DNA of 64,000 bases, taken from Corydoras sp. C115. Its lineage: Eukaryota; Chordata; Actinopteri; Siluriformes; Callichthyidae. Numbering within the stretch: position 1 is the first letter of the stretch; each line of letters starts with the position of its first letter. Positions 9,737 through 21,451 of the stretch are shown here, piece after piece. The stretch spans positions 1,819,001-1,883,000 of the forward strand of contig JAFMOC010000011.1 in NCBI GenBank assembly GCA_019802505.1, given 5' to 3'. The notes below the pieces were generated by a model. The model was not told the DNA's origin. It saw only the letters and a program-made list of their open reading frames with translations, and made no database searches. The position numbers and the translations under genes were made by a program.

Positions 9737-11080
9737 TAGTACTTTTGTAATATATAAATCTTTAAACATATAAATCATAAATCCTGTGGCATTATGTCTT
9801 ATCTTTCTCTCATAGTCTTTCTCCTGAGCAAAACATATGTGACAAAGTTGAGCTTTATATGAGACATAAGTGAGAATCAGTAATAAGTCACCTGATACAT
9901 CAAAGATCAATATTTGAGCAATTAATGTTTTTCTCTTATTATGCAATTCAATTTTCAGATATGATTTATTTTAATTGTCCTGCTATGACATTGGTAAATA
10001 AACATGTAGTTTGTTGTAGGGAATCTAAAAAGTTGAAACACCACTAGTAATTATAAATGAGTCTATGAGGTCTGTGGAAACTGGAGGATAATGTGTACTG
10101 TTTACATATTTCTAATAATTGTTCAATTGCTTAAACATGTTAATTGCTCTAAATTTGCAGGAGGCTAGATAAGTGCCTATAACATCAGAGAAACGAGCCA
10201 TGTTTTAGTATTTTTCTTTTAAATTGAAGTGTGCTATAAATATAAACAACCCTTGCTATCTACATTCAGGCGAAATTGAACACAGAAGCAGAAAATGTTG
10301 CGACGGCTATTTTTTTTTTCCTTCTATGTTTCTGTTCCTGCCTTTTCAGCAATCCCAATGTTTTGCTGCTGGCAAACTCACTGAGCATTTGGGAATTACT
10401 TATTTAACAGATAACGTTTCTTCTGCTGTCAGCAAAATAGGTTCTTGTCTGTAACAGGCTAAAGTCAATGCAGTGTGAAATCAAAGGTCATTCTGAGACA
10501 AATAACACAAACAAGAGAGAGCAGTGATGAGGAGACACCTTCTTTCACCAATTTTGGTATTTGGGGCACATATTATGTCATAAGAAATACAAAAATAATT
10601 TTTTTTTTTTATTTTGTGCTCTCCAAAGCAAACAACAACAAAGCTATTGACACATGCCATGTTTTTATTTAATCTTCAGTAACAGCTTTGAAATCGCTGA
10701 TCTTAATCAGGTGGGTGATGCTACTTTGATACACCATGTCACATTCGCTCTGAGGCTTAAAATAAATTTTGAACCCCAGGCACCGTGGTAATCTGTGATT
10801 TCCTTCTAGCTATGACTAGATGATAAGCTTTGAGGAGAGTTAAAAAAAAAAAAAAAGTAGAAGAAAATGCTGTACCACATCTCTCTGTTAGTTTTGAACT
10901 GCTGTTTATTTAAAATCAAGAAGATGCTAATAAGACACTTTTTTAATGTCTTATTTGGTGAACAGGTGGTTTGGATAAGTTTGCGTGCATCACTGCTGAA
11001 GGTTTGGATTTGTGGGGTTGCATCCTGTTTTGTGTCTGTATAACAGTCACGTGAGATGTCATTTGATAAGATTAAGTTAT
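9737..11080. other. Unique DNA, no gene recognised
   Basis: Several short open frames occur but none shows a domain or splice context. The part from about 10470 to 10800 is of more even composition and contains CTGATCTTAATCAGGTGGG. A poly-T run near 10601 and a poly-A run near 10841 are present. Confidence 0.35.
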
Positions 11081-11107
11081 AGACAGACAGACAGACAGAC
11101 AGACACA

Positions 11108-11170
<63 letters not shown>

Positions 11171-11195
11171 TATTGATCCCAAAGGGAAATTTAGG
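11081..11195. repeat. (AGAC)n(AC)n microsatellite joined to a retroelement-type tail motif
   Basis: (AGAC)n at about 11081-11105 leads into (AC)n to 11168 and then CTTTATTGATCCCAAAGGGA. The TTTATTGATCCC...GGGAAATT motif next to simple repeats is a familiar end of a fish dispersed repeat; a relative is at 34643-34695. The two long minus-strand frames across this array are low-complexity. Confidence 0.8.
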
Positions 11196-11498
11196 GTAAC
11201 CAACAGCTGTTCTATATTACACAAGCTAGTAGAAACATGAAAACTGAATACAGCATATAAGATACAAATATATAAGTATATATGAATGTATAAATCCTTT
11301 TTTTGTTTACTAAGGTTGCTTAAAGTAGAAAGTATATCTATTCTGTATATCTTAGGCTGCATCTCACAAGCAACCTGCATCTTACAAACCCCTACATATT
11401 TAGACACTGGAGTGTTATGTAATAAATTACTAGGCATGCAAAATTTATTTGAGTGACTCTTAAATCTAGTACTTAGTTCAAGACCAAAACACAAAGTC
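11196..11498. other. Unique AT-rich DNA
   Basis: May be an extension of the dispersed repeat that starts at the TTTATTGATCCC motif (ACAAGCTAGTAGAAACATGA follows), but I cannot define its end. No coding signal. Confidence 0.3.
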
Positions 11499-11584
11499 CA
11501 AGAACATGGAAACTCCAACCAGATCTGGATTAAAACTTCCCCAACACTGAGAGGTGTACGTGCTGACCACTACTCCACCATGCC
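11499..11584 (-). mobile_element. V-SINE head fragment
   Basis: Only the head end is present: AGAACATGGAAACTCCAACC, a damaged B-box, and GACCACTACTCCACCATGCC as the inverted A-box end. Confidence 0.7.

Positions 11585-11585
<1 letters not shown>

Positions 11586-11627
<42 letters not shown>
11586..11627. repeat. (ATT)n microsatellite
   Basis: About 13 ATT units directly abutting the head end of the preceding V-SINE fragment. Confidence 0.95.
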
Positions 11628-11629
<2 letters not shown>

Positions 11630-12753
11630 TTTTACATAATTTTGTTTTTCATATTCTCTGACAATTCTTTTCCCTTCTTCATTCCAGGCTCATTGTGATT
11701 ATTTTCCCCCCATTTTTACTCACCTTTTACTCACCACAAATACTAATAAAAGGAGCATCAAATTATTGAAATCCAATTGTAACAGTAAATTGTTTGGCAT
11801 GTTAAAAGAGTGAACTGGTGGAGGCAAATTGAGACATGCAAAAAAAAAATTTCCAACTTGAACTCCATTTTTCAATTAATTATAACCATAACAAGGCAGT
11901 GGTGTGGAACCAAGAGGGAGTCGCTCTGGTGTCACTTGTCACTGCCTTACAGAGTCAAGTCGTTTTTCTCAAAGATCTTCACATCTGCACATCAGTCATT
12001 TTGTCACTTTAACATGCTCACTGTAACCGTCTACTTTGATAATAACGATTTCAGTATGATCTTTCAAAAAGCAGCCTTTTTTTTCAAGTACTAAGAATAA
12101 ATCATAAGGCAGAGAGCTTGCGCTGGATTGGTAGGTACCTGATAGTCACCAATATGAACCCAAATGTTTAGGAATAATTATGTTTGTATTAAAGTGCAAA
12201 CATCCCTGAATAAATGTGGCATTTAAAAACCTGACTGACCCACACAGAGCCCTGTTTTCAGTTTCAATGAACAATTTAGGGAATGAACTAGAACAAAAAC
12301 TGTGACCATGTCCCTCTCATCCAACATCAGCGAGTGACCTTTCAAAAGCACTTTTGGACAAATTGTCAAAGATTTTCACAGACACACTCCAGAATATTGT
12401 GGAAAGAAAAGTGCAAGCTGTTATATATGCAAAACAGTGTCTAAGTCTATATTCATTTTTATTGGTTTAGAATGGTTTTAGAATGCCATACGAATTTTCA
12501 ATGTATAATGTGTATGTGTCATAATCCTGTTAAATAACAGCAATAATGAGAAGGACATGCAATAGTTGTGAATGTATCACGGGTGAGAGGGGTCATTGCG
12601 CCAGAAGAGTAACAAAGTGTTGTTTTTCGTATTTGTTTAAAGGATATATTTGATGTATTTGTTTAAAGGATGTAATGTACAACCTCGAGTGTGTTAAAAA
12701 TATACTATAATAAAAAAAAAGTGAAACAAAATGAAACAAATTTGAAACAAAAT
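11628..12753. other. Unique DNA with a small tandem duplication
   Basis: No gene recognised. The text GTATTTGTTTAAAGGAT occurs twice, at 12629-12645 and 12655-12671, a local duplication with 26-bp spacing. Parts near 11880-12070 have a more even composition. Confidence 0.4.
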
Positions 12754-13037
12754 CTACTAGGGTCCCCATCCAGGGAAGAGCATTTCGGTCACTGAGCAGA
12801 TACACCCAGGACAGGATGCCAATCTATTGCACACTCACTCACATACAAATACACATTATATGGGGCAATTTAAAGCAATCAATTTACCTTAAATCCATGT
12901 TTTTGTAAACAGGAGAACCCAGAAAAATCCCACATGGACACAGGGAGAACATGGAAACTCCACCCAGAATGGGATTCAAACCTGAATCCCCAGCACTGAA
13001 AGGTGAAAATGCTAACCACTATGTGACTGTGGCCCCC
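12754..13037 (-). mobile_element. V-SINE, 3' end and head eroded
   Basis: Inverted 3' half GGTCCCCATCCAGGGAAGAG, internal CACATTATATGGGGCAATTT, core and B-box GGGATTCAAACCTGAATCCC. The head ends in CTATGTGACTGTGGCCCCCC, strongly changed. The GAAT tail is missing. Confidence 0.8.
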
Positions 13038-14136
13038 CTCTCTGTTTATATTAATCTGTATTTCCAATAATGGTACATGATTTAAAATAATGTTCATCCA
13101 CATTTGCACATTTATTTTCATGTGAGCTGGAACAGCTTGTTATGCAGCCTTTTTGTTTTTGTTCTTTGGTGCATTCAAGAATGATGCTCCAGCATCTTCA
13201 TTTGGTCAAATTAGGATGCAGTATGATGCAAAGATGATTGACATCAGTTGCCAATTATTATTTCCCTTGTTTATTATTTAAAAACTATTTTCATGGCCCA
13301 ATGATACGAATGGCTCATCATATATATTTGTATCATATGGCCCAATGATACAAATGTGAAGCAGTGTGCATTATTGTCAACAGCTGAACAAATGGCTCAT
13401 TTTATAAAGAGGTATAATTATTTTTTAATGTATTTGCTTATGTTTACAAGCAACAAATAATTTATTGGAATTAAACATACAAGGCTTTATCAGATTATTT
13501 TTTTAATTCCTCAAATTTCACAATACATCACATACTGTTTACATGAGCTCCTGAATAATCACATAACTACTGAAACTGGGTTATGATTGATGTTGGTTGA
13601 ATGAGGGAGCTGAGTTGGCACAAAGGTGTGAAATGTAGCTGAGTTATAGCCACACTGGATGGATTCATATTTCTTAAAGCTGTCTCCACAACCACCCATG
13701 CATGGCAGCAGCCTTCACTGTTGGAACCTGTTTGTAACTGTCTAAAGAACAAGAGCCTAAAGGTACAACATGCTAACTTCACCCACAGATCTGTTCCACA
13801 TCCTACACAGATACAGCATAGCAAGTTCAGATCTATCAAAAAGCATTCAAATGCATAGACACACATGCCCTCCAAGGGCTATGTATGAGAACAGTGTTCA
13901 AACACCATCTGTCCAGAGAAAAATCTCATTTGAGAGCGGGAGAACAGTCCTCACAAATTTTAACACTATGTGCTGCCCATCTTTGAAACAATCTGTTTAT
14001 CATCATTTTATTATAACTTAATATTATTAAATTAATATATAAAGTATAATATTATTATATTTTTAAAAACTTATTTAAAACTTTAAAATTTATTTCTGAA
14101 AAACCGGTGAATTTATGGTTATTAAATACTATACTC

Positions 14137-14141
<5 letters not shown>
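13038..14141. other. Unique DNA with a near-tandem repeat
   Basis: ATGGCCCAATGATAC(A/G)AATG occurs at about 13294-13313 and 13337-13356, and ATGGCTCAT twice nearby, so a segment of about 44 bp is imperfectly duplicated. The block 13560-13960 has even composition and no repeat similarity; it may be conserved noncoding DNA but has no convincing exon. Confidence 0.35.

Positions 14142-14213
<72 letters not shown>
14142..14213. repeat. (TA)n microsatellite
   Basis: About 36 TA units, followed by CATACACTCATATAATACTA and the tail of a V-SINE. Confidence 0.95.
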
Positions 14214-14218
<5 letters not shown>

Positions 14219-14237
14219 CACTCATATAATACTATAT

Positions 14238-14398
14238 ACTCATTCATTCATTATATTCTGCTTAATCCTCTATTATGGTCAGGGGGGTAAACCCTCACGG
14301 ACACGGGGAGAACATGGACACTCAACCCAGAGTGGGATTCAAACCTGGATCCCCAGCACTGAGAGGCAAATGTGCTAACCACTAACACACCATGCCAC
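14238..14398 (-). mobile_element. V-SINE with most of the 3' half and core deleted
   Basis: Inverted tail ACTCATTCATTCATTATATT and TAATCCTCTATTATGGTCAG jump straight to AACCCTCACGGACACGGGGA near the B-box, then to the head CTAACACACCATGCCACC. About 190 bp of the middle is missing. Confidence 0.8.
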
Positions 14399-14420
14399 CA
14401 AATTTTTATATTATATAAAT

Positions 14421-14767
14421 CCATCCATCCATTATCTTGCGCTTTATCCTATATTAGGGTCACAGGGGGGTTCCCCATGCCCATCCAGGGGAGAATGTTT
14501 CGGGCGCTGGGCAGATACACCCAGGACAGGGCGTCAATCTATCGCTGGACACACACTCACTTACACAGACACACTCTATATGGGGGAATTTGGAGAACTC
14601 AATTGACTTGATCCATGTTTTTGGACTATGGGAGGAAACCGGAGAACCCGGAGGAAACCCACGCGGACATGGGGAGAACATGGAAACTCCACCCAGATGG
14701 GGATTCGAACCGGGAATCCCTAGTGCTGAGAGGCGAACGTGCTAACCACTAAGCCACCGTGCCCCCC
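14421..14767 (-). mobile_element. V-SINE, full length, with target-site duplication
   Basis: Complete element with a CCATCCATCCATTATC tail, intact 3' half, core, B-box (GGGATTCGAACCGGGAATCC) and head. It is flanked by TATTATATAAAT at 14409-14420 and 14768-14779, a 12-bp duplication. Its diagnostic sites (CGTTTCGGGCG or a one-base variant, AATTTGGAGAACTCAATTGA) match the copies at 32189 and 44612. Confidence 0.95.
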
Positions 14768-14779
14768 TATTATATAAAT

Positions 14780-15145
14780 GTTTTAAGATAATTATAGAGT
14801 AAAATAAGCTAATAAATGGTATGTAGATAGCAGGATCGAATGTATAGCTTTAAGTTCCTTATGATGAGATTCACAAAATGAATCCATAGATTAATCAACA
14901 CAGCTAAACTATATTTTATTTATTTCAAACTAACTAACACCAACTAACTAAAAGCATAAAATATTTATTTAAATAATTTTGGGTCACAGATTTAACCAAA
15001 TAAAACAATGCTGTTGAGTTTTAGTGTTGGCTATGTAATTGAAAGTAAAAGCACCATTTGGGCTGGATAGCAGAGCACTGAAATGGTCAAGTGGTACCCG
15101 GTACAGCAATAGCAGGAAAAAATGATGATGAAGTGCAACATTAGC
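14780..15145. other. Unique AT-rich DNA at the edge of a SINE-free tract
   Basis: Nothing recognised. This begins a stretch of about 5.3 kb, to 20095, without any V-SINE copy. Confidence 0.4.
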
Positions 15146-15148
15146 ACA

Positions 15149-15252
15149 GTGATTAACTTTTCGTACACGTCTCCGTTCAGTCCCATTTCCTCCAGCATGT
15201 CAAGCTGGTCCAAGCACTTCATGCGAGATTCCCTCAGCTCACTACCCATCTG
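15149..15252 (-). other. Possible small coding exon or conserved noncoding element
   Basis: On the minus strand a pyrimidine-rich tract (CTTTACTCTCACTCACACAG) ends at about 15253 in a good splice-acceptor form. The frame that follows reads MGSELRESRMKCLDQLDMLE and then EMGLNGDVYEK, a charged, helix-like peptide unlike the AT-biased frames elsewhere. The segment is GC-richer than its surroundings. The donor side is poor: the best site, AAAA/GTTAAT, departs from GTAAGT. I do not recognise the protein. It may instead be a conserved regulatory segment that happens to be open. Confidence 0.28.
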
Positions 15253-15329
15253 TGTGAGTGAGAGTAAAGCCAATGTTCAAGCTTTTTATCTCTCCATTAC
15301 AGCCTCCTTTTAGCACCACAAAAAAAAGC

Positions 15330-16130
15330 TTGAAATTTTCATGAGACAGCTCCATCTGGAGAGACGGGCTTACTTATAGCAACAGTACCATTTATAGGCT
15401 CAAATAGAGGCAAACAATAACACCGTGATGCAATCAAAAAGATTTGCAGGGTTGACTCAAGTCTGCTGGTGGGTTTTCCCAAGCACCCACATGCATACAA
15501 TAAATCTGACCTCTTTAATTTTAGGCATCCTATAAAGCAAATGGAAAAGATCAGAGTTAATCGTCAAATAGTGATGCCTCTGTGCAAATTTGTGTACAAT
15601 AGACAGAATAGATGAGGCAAGAAGAAAGTGCAAAATCCCAGCAAAACGGCATTTGTTTGACACACTAGTCATCCATCATATCATTCAATCTACGCTATTT
15701 ATCTCTGGCTCTTTAGAAATCTGGGCCCAAGTTTCATTTAGCATTGAATGCTAGATGTAAATCATTCGCAAACTGAACCAGATGAACACTGATGATCTCA
15801 GACACAATACCGCTGAGAGCTCTGCACAGCAAACACGTCTGGCTCATGTTGCTGGGGCAGAGCATCCCACACTGCGTTTCACAGTGAACTAGAGAGGTGG
15901 GAGCCGTGTTAAACATTTTCCACATACACTGGCTTTAGAGAGACCTCTTTGATATGCAGATTCTCATACCCTACGGACTCCTCGTCACCAGCCCAGCTCA
16001 TTACCATTCTCAACAACTGCTGTAAAAACACCGGAAAGAAAACAAATGGTCGCCTTCATTTATGACGGCAGCAGAAATATTAAATCATTCCAAGAGTAAC
16101 TATTGTTTATTATGGGGGAAAAAGAGACAG
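15330..16130. promoter_or_regulatory. Enhancer-like unique block
   Basis: Even composition, no repeats, no long runs, and many short AT-core motifs of homeodomain type (for example GAGTTAATCG, TCTTTAATTTTAGG, CATTTAGCATTGAATG). It lies in the SINE-free tract. This look is typical of conserved noncoding elements near developmental genes, but conservation has not been tested. Confidence 0.35.
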
Positions 16131-16560
16131 AAAGAACTGTTGTAAAATCTGGTTAAAATGATTTAACCATGTAAATAGAATTCCAGTAATTAAATTCTTT
16201 AACTACAAATTAGTCTTTGATGCTTTCTATATTTAACCAGTTGACAAGAAAAAGTTCTTCTAGAAGAAGAAGTTAATAAAAACTCACCTAAACAAATTCT
16301 AAATTTATACTTGTGGCTTTAAACGTTAGATGCACCTGCTTGCGTTCTGATACATATCATTAATTAAATCACACAGGATTTAGCTACGTCAGAATGGACA
16401 TTTATCCAGTGTACATGCTGAGCTCAGCTCAGCTGGCCACAAAGTCACACCCCCATTAGCAGACTCATTACAGCGTACGCTTGATTTTTCTCTGGTAAAG
16501 AACTATAGTACTTTCTCTCCTTGATTGCACCCCAGCATCCCTCATTTATTATTTAGCTTT
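16131..16560. other. Unique AT-rich DNA
   Basis: Nothing recognised except a short direct repeat GAGCTCAGCTCAGCTGG near 16420. Confidence 0.35.
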
Positions 16561-17215
16561 TAATTATTTATTTCTTTTTTTGCTATCTTGGAGGCAGGAG
16601 AGCAACACGCTTTTCCATTCATTATGTTAAACCCAGCATAAGTCAACAGACACCACTGCTGAGATTGACCATAAAAAGAGCTATTAATATAACATGTTTC
16701 CCCAGGTCTCTATCCACTTCTAATTCATTACTTCTGTTTAAGGGTGGGGCTGCACATATACTGGCCTTGTTGGCAAAATCTATTATATCCAGGACCAATC
16801 TAAAAGCATATGCTACTGCCATCCGTATTGCTTTAATGATGGATTGTTTTCAAATCGTTCTTGTTAAGAAGATAAAGAAGTGTCTCTAACCATGCTGCAA
16901 ATGATCAGAAGTGTGTGCATTTGCCCGACGCTCTCCCAGATTACTATGAAGGAGAAATCGGGCAATCTTTTAAGGCCATAATGGTATGCAATTGCTGTAA
17001 AAGGAAAAGCCTGCTTTCTGCTCATTGTTTCTTCATGTGTTCGCGAGCTTGTAATCAATATTCATCAATAGTCTATTAATAGACCAGTCACGGCTCAGTT
17101 GAGTCAGAAGCAGGAATGCCAGTGAGATGTTACCATGAGAGGCTCATTGAAAACCAATATCCCTGTTAACACAGATAGCCTTTTAATCACCTTCCTTTCC
17201 CATTGACTGGATTCA
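16561..17215. promoter_or_regulatory. Enhancer-like unique block
   Basis: Contains text of mixed composition such as TTGCCCGACGCTCTCCCAGA and TTTAAGGCCATAATGGTATG, then TGTAATCAATATTCATCAAT and GTCTATTAATAGACCAGTCA (a short inverted repeat, GTCTATTAATAGAC). Free of recognised repeats. The ORFs seen here (64-74 codons) have no domain. Interpreted as candidate conserved noncoding DNA by appearance only. Confidence 0.38.
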
Positions 17216-17480
17216 TGTATTTTTTTATTAATTTTTTTTATTTTTATTTTAAAATACCTTTCCAGAGCATGCATTTTAAATCTATCTAGTCTAGTATGAG
17301 AACTACAATGTTTGAAAAATTAAATGTAAGGTTTAAATGAGATGATACCATGACAACTCTGATGGACGCAAATACCTTGTTCAATAGTGCTGGAAAAATA
17401 AAGACTGTCTATCTAGTGCCTGAAAGTTCTTCTCTGAGCACCTAAGCTGTCCAGATGCTAAGTGAAATCCTAAAAGAACA
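17216..17480. other. T-rich spacer
   Basis: A run of T and AT text near 17219-17255, then unremarkable unique DNA. Confidence 0.4.
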
Positions 17481-17960
17481 CATCTGGTGAGCTGATGGTT
17501 ATCCAGAGCAATTCTGCCTCCTTGACTGTCCCTGAGCTCACAAACAGTGTGTCAGAGTCAGCTAGAGGGCACTTCAGAAAGAGGATGTCTAGAAAATGTT
17601 ACAGACAAGCCACTTTACTTCCAACTGCCGCCACTGCTTTTAGTCTTCCTAGTGTGGCTCTGATTGGAAAAAGGCATCCGGACATGTGATCTTCTTTCAG
17701 CCCATTCATTGGGGACTGGGTGCCTCCGGTAGGACCGAGTCCTCACATTCGTCTCTGTCAGAATGCAGCATGCCAGCCATTCATCAGGCCTGCCATCCGC
17801 TGCCGCCCCTCCAGCCCGACACTGAGCACACGCCGGACTGACTGCATTACAGCTATCCACTGGAGCTGCCCACAGTCACACTGATGTTTTTATTTATTAG
17901 GCCCACCATTAACCTGCAGCTATAAATCCAAATGTACTGCTGAAACACAGATATTTAGTC
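17481..17960. promoter_or_regulatory. GC-richer enhancer-like block
   Basis: The segment 17610-17870 is among the most GC-rich of the window and includes CATCCGCTGCCGCCCCTCCA and CACACGCCGGACTGACTGCA with several CpG. A minus-strand frame of 81 codons spans it but ends without splice sites and has no domain, so I treat it as noncoding. It ends in CCATTAACCTGCAGCTATAA. Confidence 0.35.
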
Positions 17961-18600
17961 ATACTGATATGAAGTCTGGGTTCAAGCATAGGTCTGTATG
18001 GACGCACATCCAGAGGCATTTTCATTTGTTTATGCCCTTTTAAAAATGTTTTGAATGCAGTTTTCATGCATAGAGTGTTTCTATGTGATTTAGATATTTT
18101 CCAGACATTTGCCCAGTGTATAGACCCTCTTCAACCTTCTTATAAACACAAAGATGAAAATCTAACACAGTTTTATGGTCCACAGATTACCCTGAATGGC
18201 TTTCATTTCATAGACTAACTGAAAATCTCCAGCCAAATCTGAGTGCCAGGTATATTTCAAAGCAATCCAGCATTTCTTAAAGCAAAGCCATGAACTCAGA
18301 GTTTAACACTTTTCCCAAAACTATGTACGCTCAAATGATAAATTTAATAGAGTCTAAAAACATTAGAACTGTGCAGCTACACGCCGATTCAATACTACTT
18401 AACTAGTGCAGTGGGGTGGGAGGGGGGTGCACTGTCTAATTCAATACTGCTCTGAGAAGCTGGTGGGGCTGAGGCAGTCAACAAATGCAATACTGAGGTG
18501 CCTTCGAGAGGATCTTCAAGTCAACAGATTTAATACAGCCACTTTATCCTTTCATATGTTCTGGCAACTAGGTTTAGTGCAAGGAGGTCTCTCAAGCCCC
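17961..18600. other. Unique DNA, nothing recognised
   Basis: No gene or repeat. A purine-rich GTGGGGTGGGAGGGGGGTGC lies near 18411. Confidence 0.35.
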
Positions 18601-19330
18601 ATGGGCATGTGAGTTTATCCTAAACAAACTGGCATTTTTATTGCATCCTTCTCTGATGCCAAGCCAAGCCCTGCTTTAATTATGACAAATCCAGGCCATG
18701 TGCTTCCGAAGCCTGCCAGTAATAAGACATGCTTAACACTAAATGGTGCAAAATAACCCCTGTCACCAAAAAAGCGACAAGCATAATTTGAAATAAAAAA
18801 GAAAAAGAAGGCAGAGAAGAAAGAACAAAATGGTGAAGTAGATGTTTTTTTTCGGTTTGTATTGCAAGTCATTGAAGCCGTTAATAAAATATAACATGGA
18901 CACCTTCGCCTGATTAAGTTGGGACATTCCCAGTCATAAAAGGCCAAGACATTAAACAATCTTTACTAGCCTGAAAAGGCCTTGGAGAGCATGTGAAGTG
19001 CACCATTGTGCATCACAGAGAGGATGAGTTACTCTTATCTAATTCAAGACATTCATCACAGTAGCTAAATTAATTAATGCATAAATTAAGGAATGATACC
19101 AGACACTGGTGTACAGTAGGAACAAGATGAATGTGATATTCACTGCTCAAGAGGATACAATTAATTCGCTATCACCAATAACAAAGTAACTAATTTGAAT
19201 ATCTGCTGCATTCTTTCCAGACATTAGAATGAGGAAATGCTCACTTAAAACGAGAAGGAACAAATGCCTGTGATAAGCATTTTAATTGGAAGTTTTGTTT
19301 CTTAATTTGGGCCCTGTGACTTTAAGATTG
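18601..19330. promoter_or_regulatory. Enhancer-like unique block
   Basis: Even-composition text with repeated homeodomain-type AT cores (CTTTAATTATGAC, GTAGCTAAATTAATTAATGC, AAGCATTTTAATTGG), no repeats, and few CpG. The middle at 18790-18850 is A-rich. It is in the SINE-free tract. Conservation is an inference. Confidence 0.33.
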
Positions 19331-20095
19331 CATATTGGTATAACACATAAAAACACACCACACACTGTAGTTGGAAAAAACAATCAGATACTTTTCAGAT
19401 GTAATGATGACTTATAATGGGAACTTATTTGTAAACAAACTGCTAATCAGAAGCTAATACAACACTGAAAACTATGTATGCTGTTGGCTAATAACATGCT
19501 GATACTTTAAGCAAATTTAATCCTTTTTCTTAAATGAACTCTACTATTACCTGAAATAAAACTATATATTTGTGCAGTTCCTGGCATTTCTCCATCTTCT
19601 TTATCTCTTTCCCCACCCCCTACTCCTGCTCATTATGTTCACAGTATATTTGCTAAATCTCTCCAGGAAAGCTTCTGGGAGCAATTGAGTGAAAATGAGT
19701 TTGTGAACATGTTGAAATGGCATCTGTCACGAAAACAAACAAAGGTTAGGCATGACAGACTGGTTATAAAGCAATGTTTTACATATTTAGAGGCTGTTAA
19801 AATTAATTTTGTGGCTTTACAGTAAACACACACAGATAATAGTTAAAAGCACATGATTTAATAATGAAAGCCATGTTTCCAATTATTTTTAAAACAAGCA
19901 GTTTCAATTTATGGGCATGTGTTTGAGAGGTGGTAAAATGCAAGAACAGTACCAAATACAGATTTTCCCCATGTGACACATACTGTCAGGGTTTTGTAAA
20001 GAGAAAATAATTTGTACAATGTATAACTTAGTGTTGGTCTTTAAAACCTCAAAAAGAAATTAAATTTCGGACGCAGACCTAATTATGCATAAAGA
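19331..20095. other. Unique AT-rich DNA
   Basis: No gene or repeat recognised; the last part before a V-SINE mosaic. Confidence 0.4.
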
Positions 20096-20483
20096 TCATC
20101 CATCCATCCATCCATCCATCCATCCATTATCTTCTGCTTAATCCTCTATTAGGGTCGTGAGGGAGGGGGGATTAGACAGATACACCCAGGACAGGGCACC
20201 AAACAACCCCTGGGCAGCATAAAGATCATACATTCATTAATTTCCCATATGCATCAAGAGGAGATGTTTCAGGAGCTATGCAGATATACCCAGGACAGGG
20301 CGCCAATCTATCGGTGGGCAAAAGATCACACATCAAACATTCATATTTCTTTCTGGAACTTTAATTTTCAAAGCTAGTTAACAGGGTTAATGTATGCCTA
20401 ACTCCAACCGGATTGCATTTCGAACCTGGATCCCCAGCGCTAAATGGCGGACATGCTGACCACAACGCCACTGCGCTGCCCTA
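20096..20483 (-). mobile_element. Mosaic of three V-SINE pieces
   Basis: A (CATC)n tail and 3' piece (20098-20217) is followed by CATAAAGATCATACATTCATT and a second, older 3' piece (about 20240-20322), then by non-SINE text and a head piece (20399-20483: TGCATTTCGAACCTGGATCC to CACTGCGCTGCCC). The word AAAGATCA occurs at 20091, 20222 and 20323 and hints at nested insertion. Confidence 0.7.
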
Positions 20484-21197
20484 CAATCATGCCACTGGTT
20501 TTAAATCCTGCTTGGTCCTTGAAACACTCACTTTTAATTAAAGGTTACACTATTTCAGTCCATTGGTATAAGAGCAGCTGTAATAATATATTTCTTCTAT
20601 GCACATGGCAAACCGAAAGAGGTGTCAATCATGATGGCATATATTCAATAACACTTTTATTCTGACTCCAATTTTATTGTTTTTCACCCAGCATTTTTTC
20701 TGACTAGTGTATACAGCTCTCAATATAGAAACTGCTCCAATTTCAGGACACACAGCATCTCAAACTTTGCCATAATATCAGTGAGTGGCCAGAGAAGAGA
20801 GAGGATTCCTCTCAATGAGCTGGACAGGTCTGTCTCTTCCGCCTCATTTCCACACTCTGCTCAGTTCAGCCCCCATCATGACAGGCAGGCAGGCAGATTG
20901 AGGGCCAAGATTAGCTGCCATGTGCTCACAGAAGGCCACAGAGATACAGTACTGAGAATGAATGGCCATGTCATGTTGTCAATGTAGTAACCTTGGCAAC
21001 AGACAAAATCTATCTATTTTAGTGCCATTTTTGGCCACTAGGGTGGTAGAGATATAGGGAAAGTAGGGAGGGTATGATGGCCATTCCAGTGAATAGCATC
21101 TTGATGTATAGACTAAACCATACTGCAACTCAAAAAAAAGTTACATGTGCATTACACTTCTACAGTTCTCATTTAACTAATAAAAACACAATTATTA
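20484..21197. other. Unique DNA, nothing recognised
   Basis: The block 20730-20990 has even composition, with GGCAGGCAGGCAG near 20881. No coding signal. Confidence 0.35.
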
Positions 21198-21451
21198 ATC
21201 ATTCATTCATTAGCTTCTGTCTAATCCTCTACTAGGGTAGTGCAGGGTGGGGGTCAGGGGTTCTCCATGCCCATTCAGAGGAGAATGTTTCGACGCTGGG
21301 CAGATACACCTATGACAGGGTGCCAATCTATCCCACTCACTTACACAGCCACACACACAAACACAATAATAAGAGAGAACATGTAAACTCGAACCTGGAA
21401 TACCCAGTGCTGGGAGGCCACCATGCTAACCACTAAGCAACCATGCAGCCC
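21198..21451 (-). mobile_element. V-SINE lacking the core
   Basis: Inverted tail ATCATTCATTCATTAGCTTC and 3' half, then a jump from ACACAATAATAAGAGAGAAC to the B-box side and to the head CTAAGCAACCATGCAGCCC. The TTTCCTCC core is deleted. Confidence 0.8.

Noticed and set aside
10806..11518. Overlapping minus-strand frames of 120 and 148 codons
   Set aside because: They owe their length to the (AC)n array read as Cys-Val repeats.
17615..17860. GC-rich 81-codon minus-strand frame
   Set aside because: No acceptor or donor sites and no domain; kept as an enhancer-like block.
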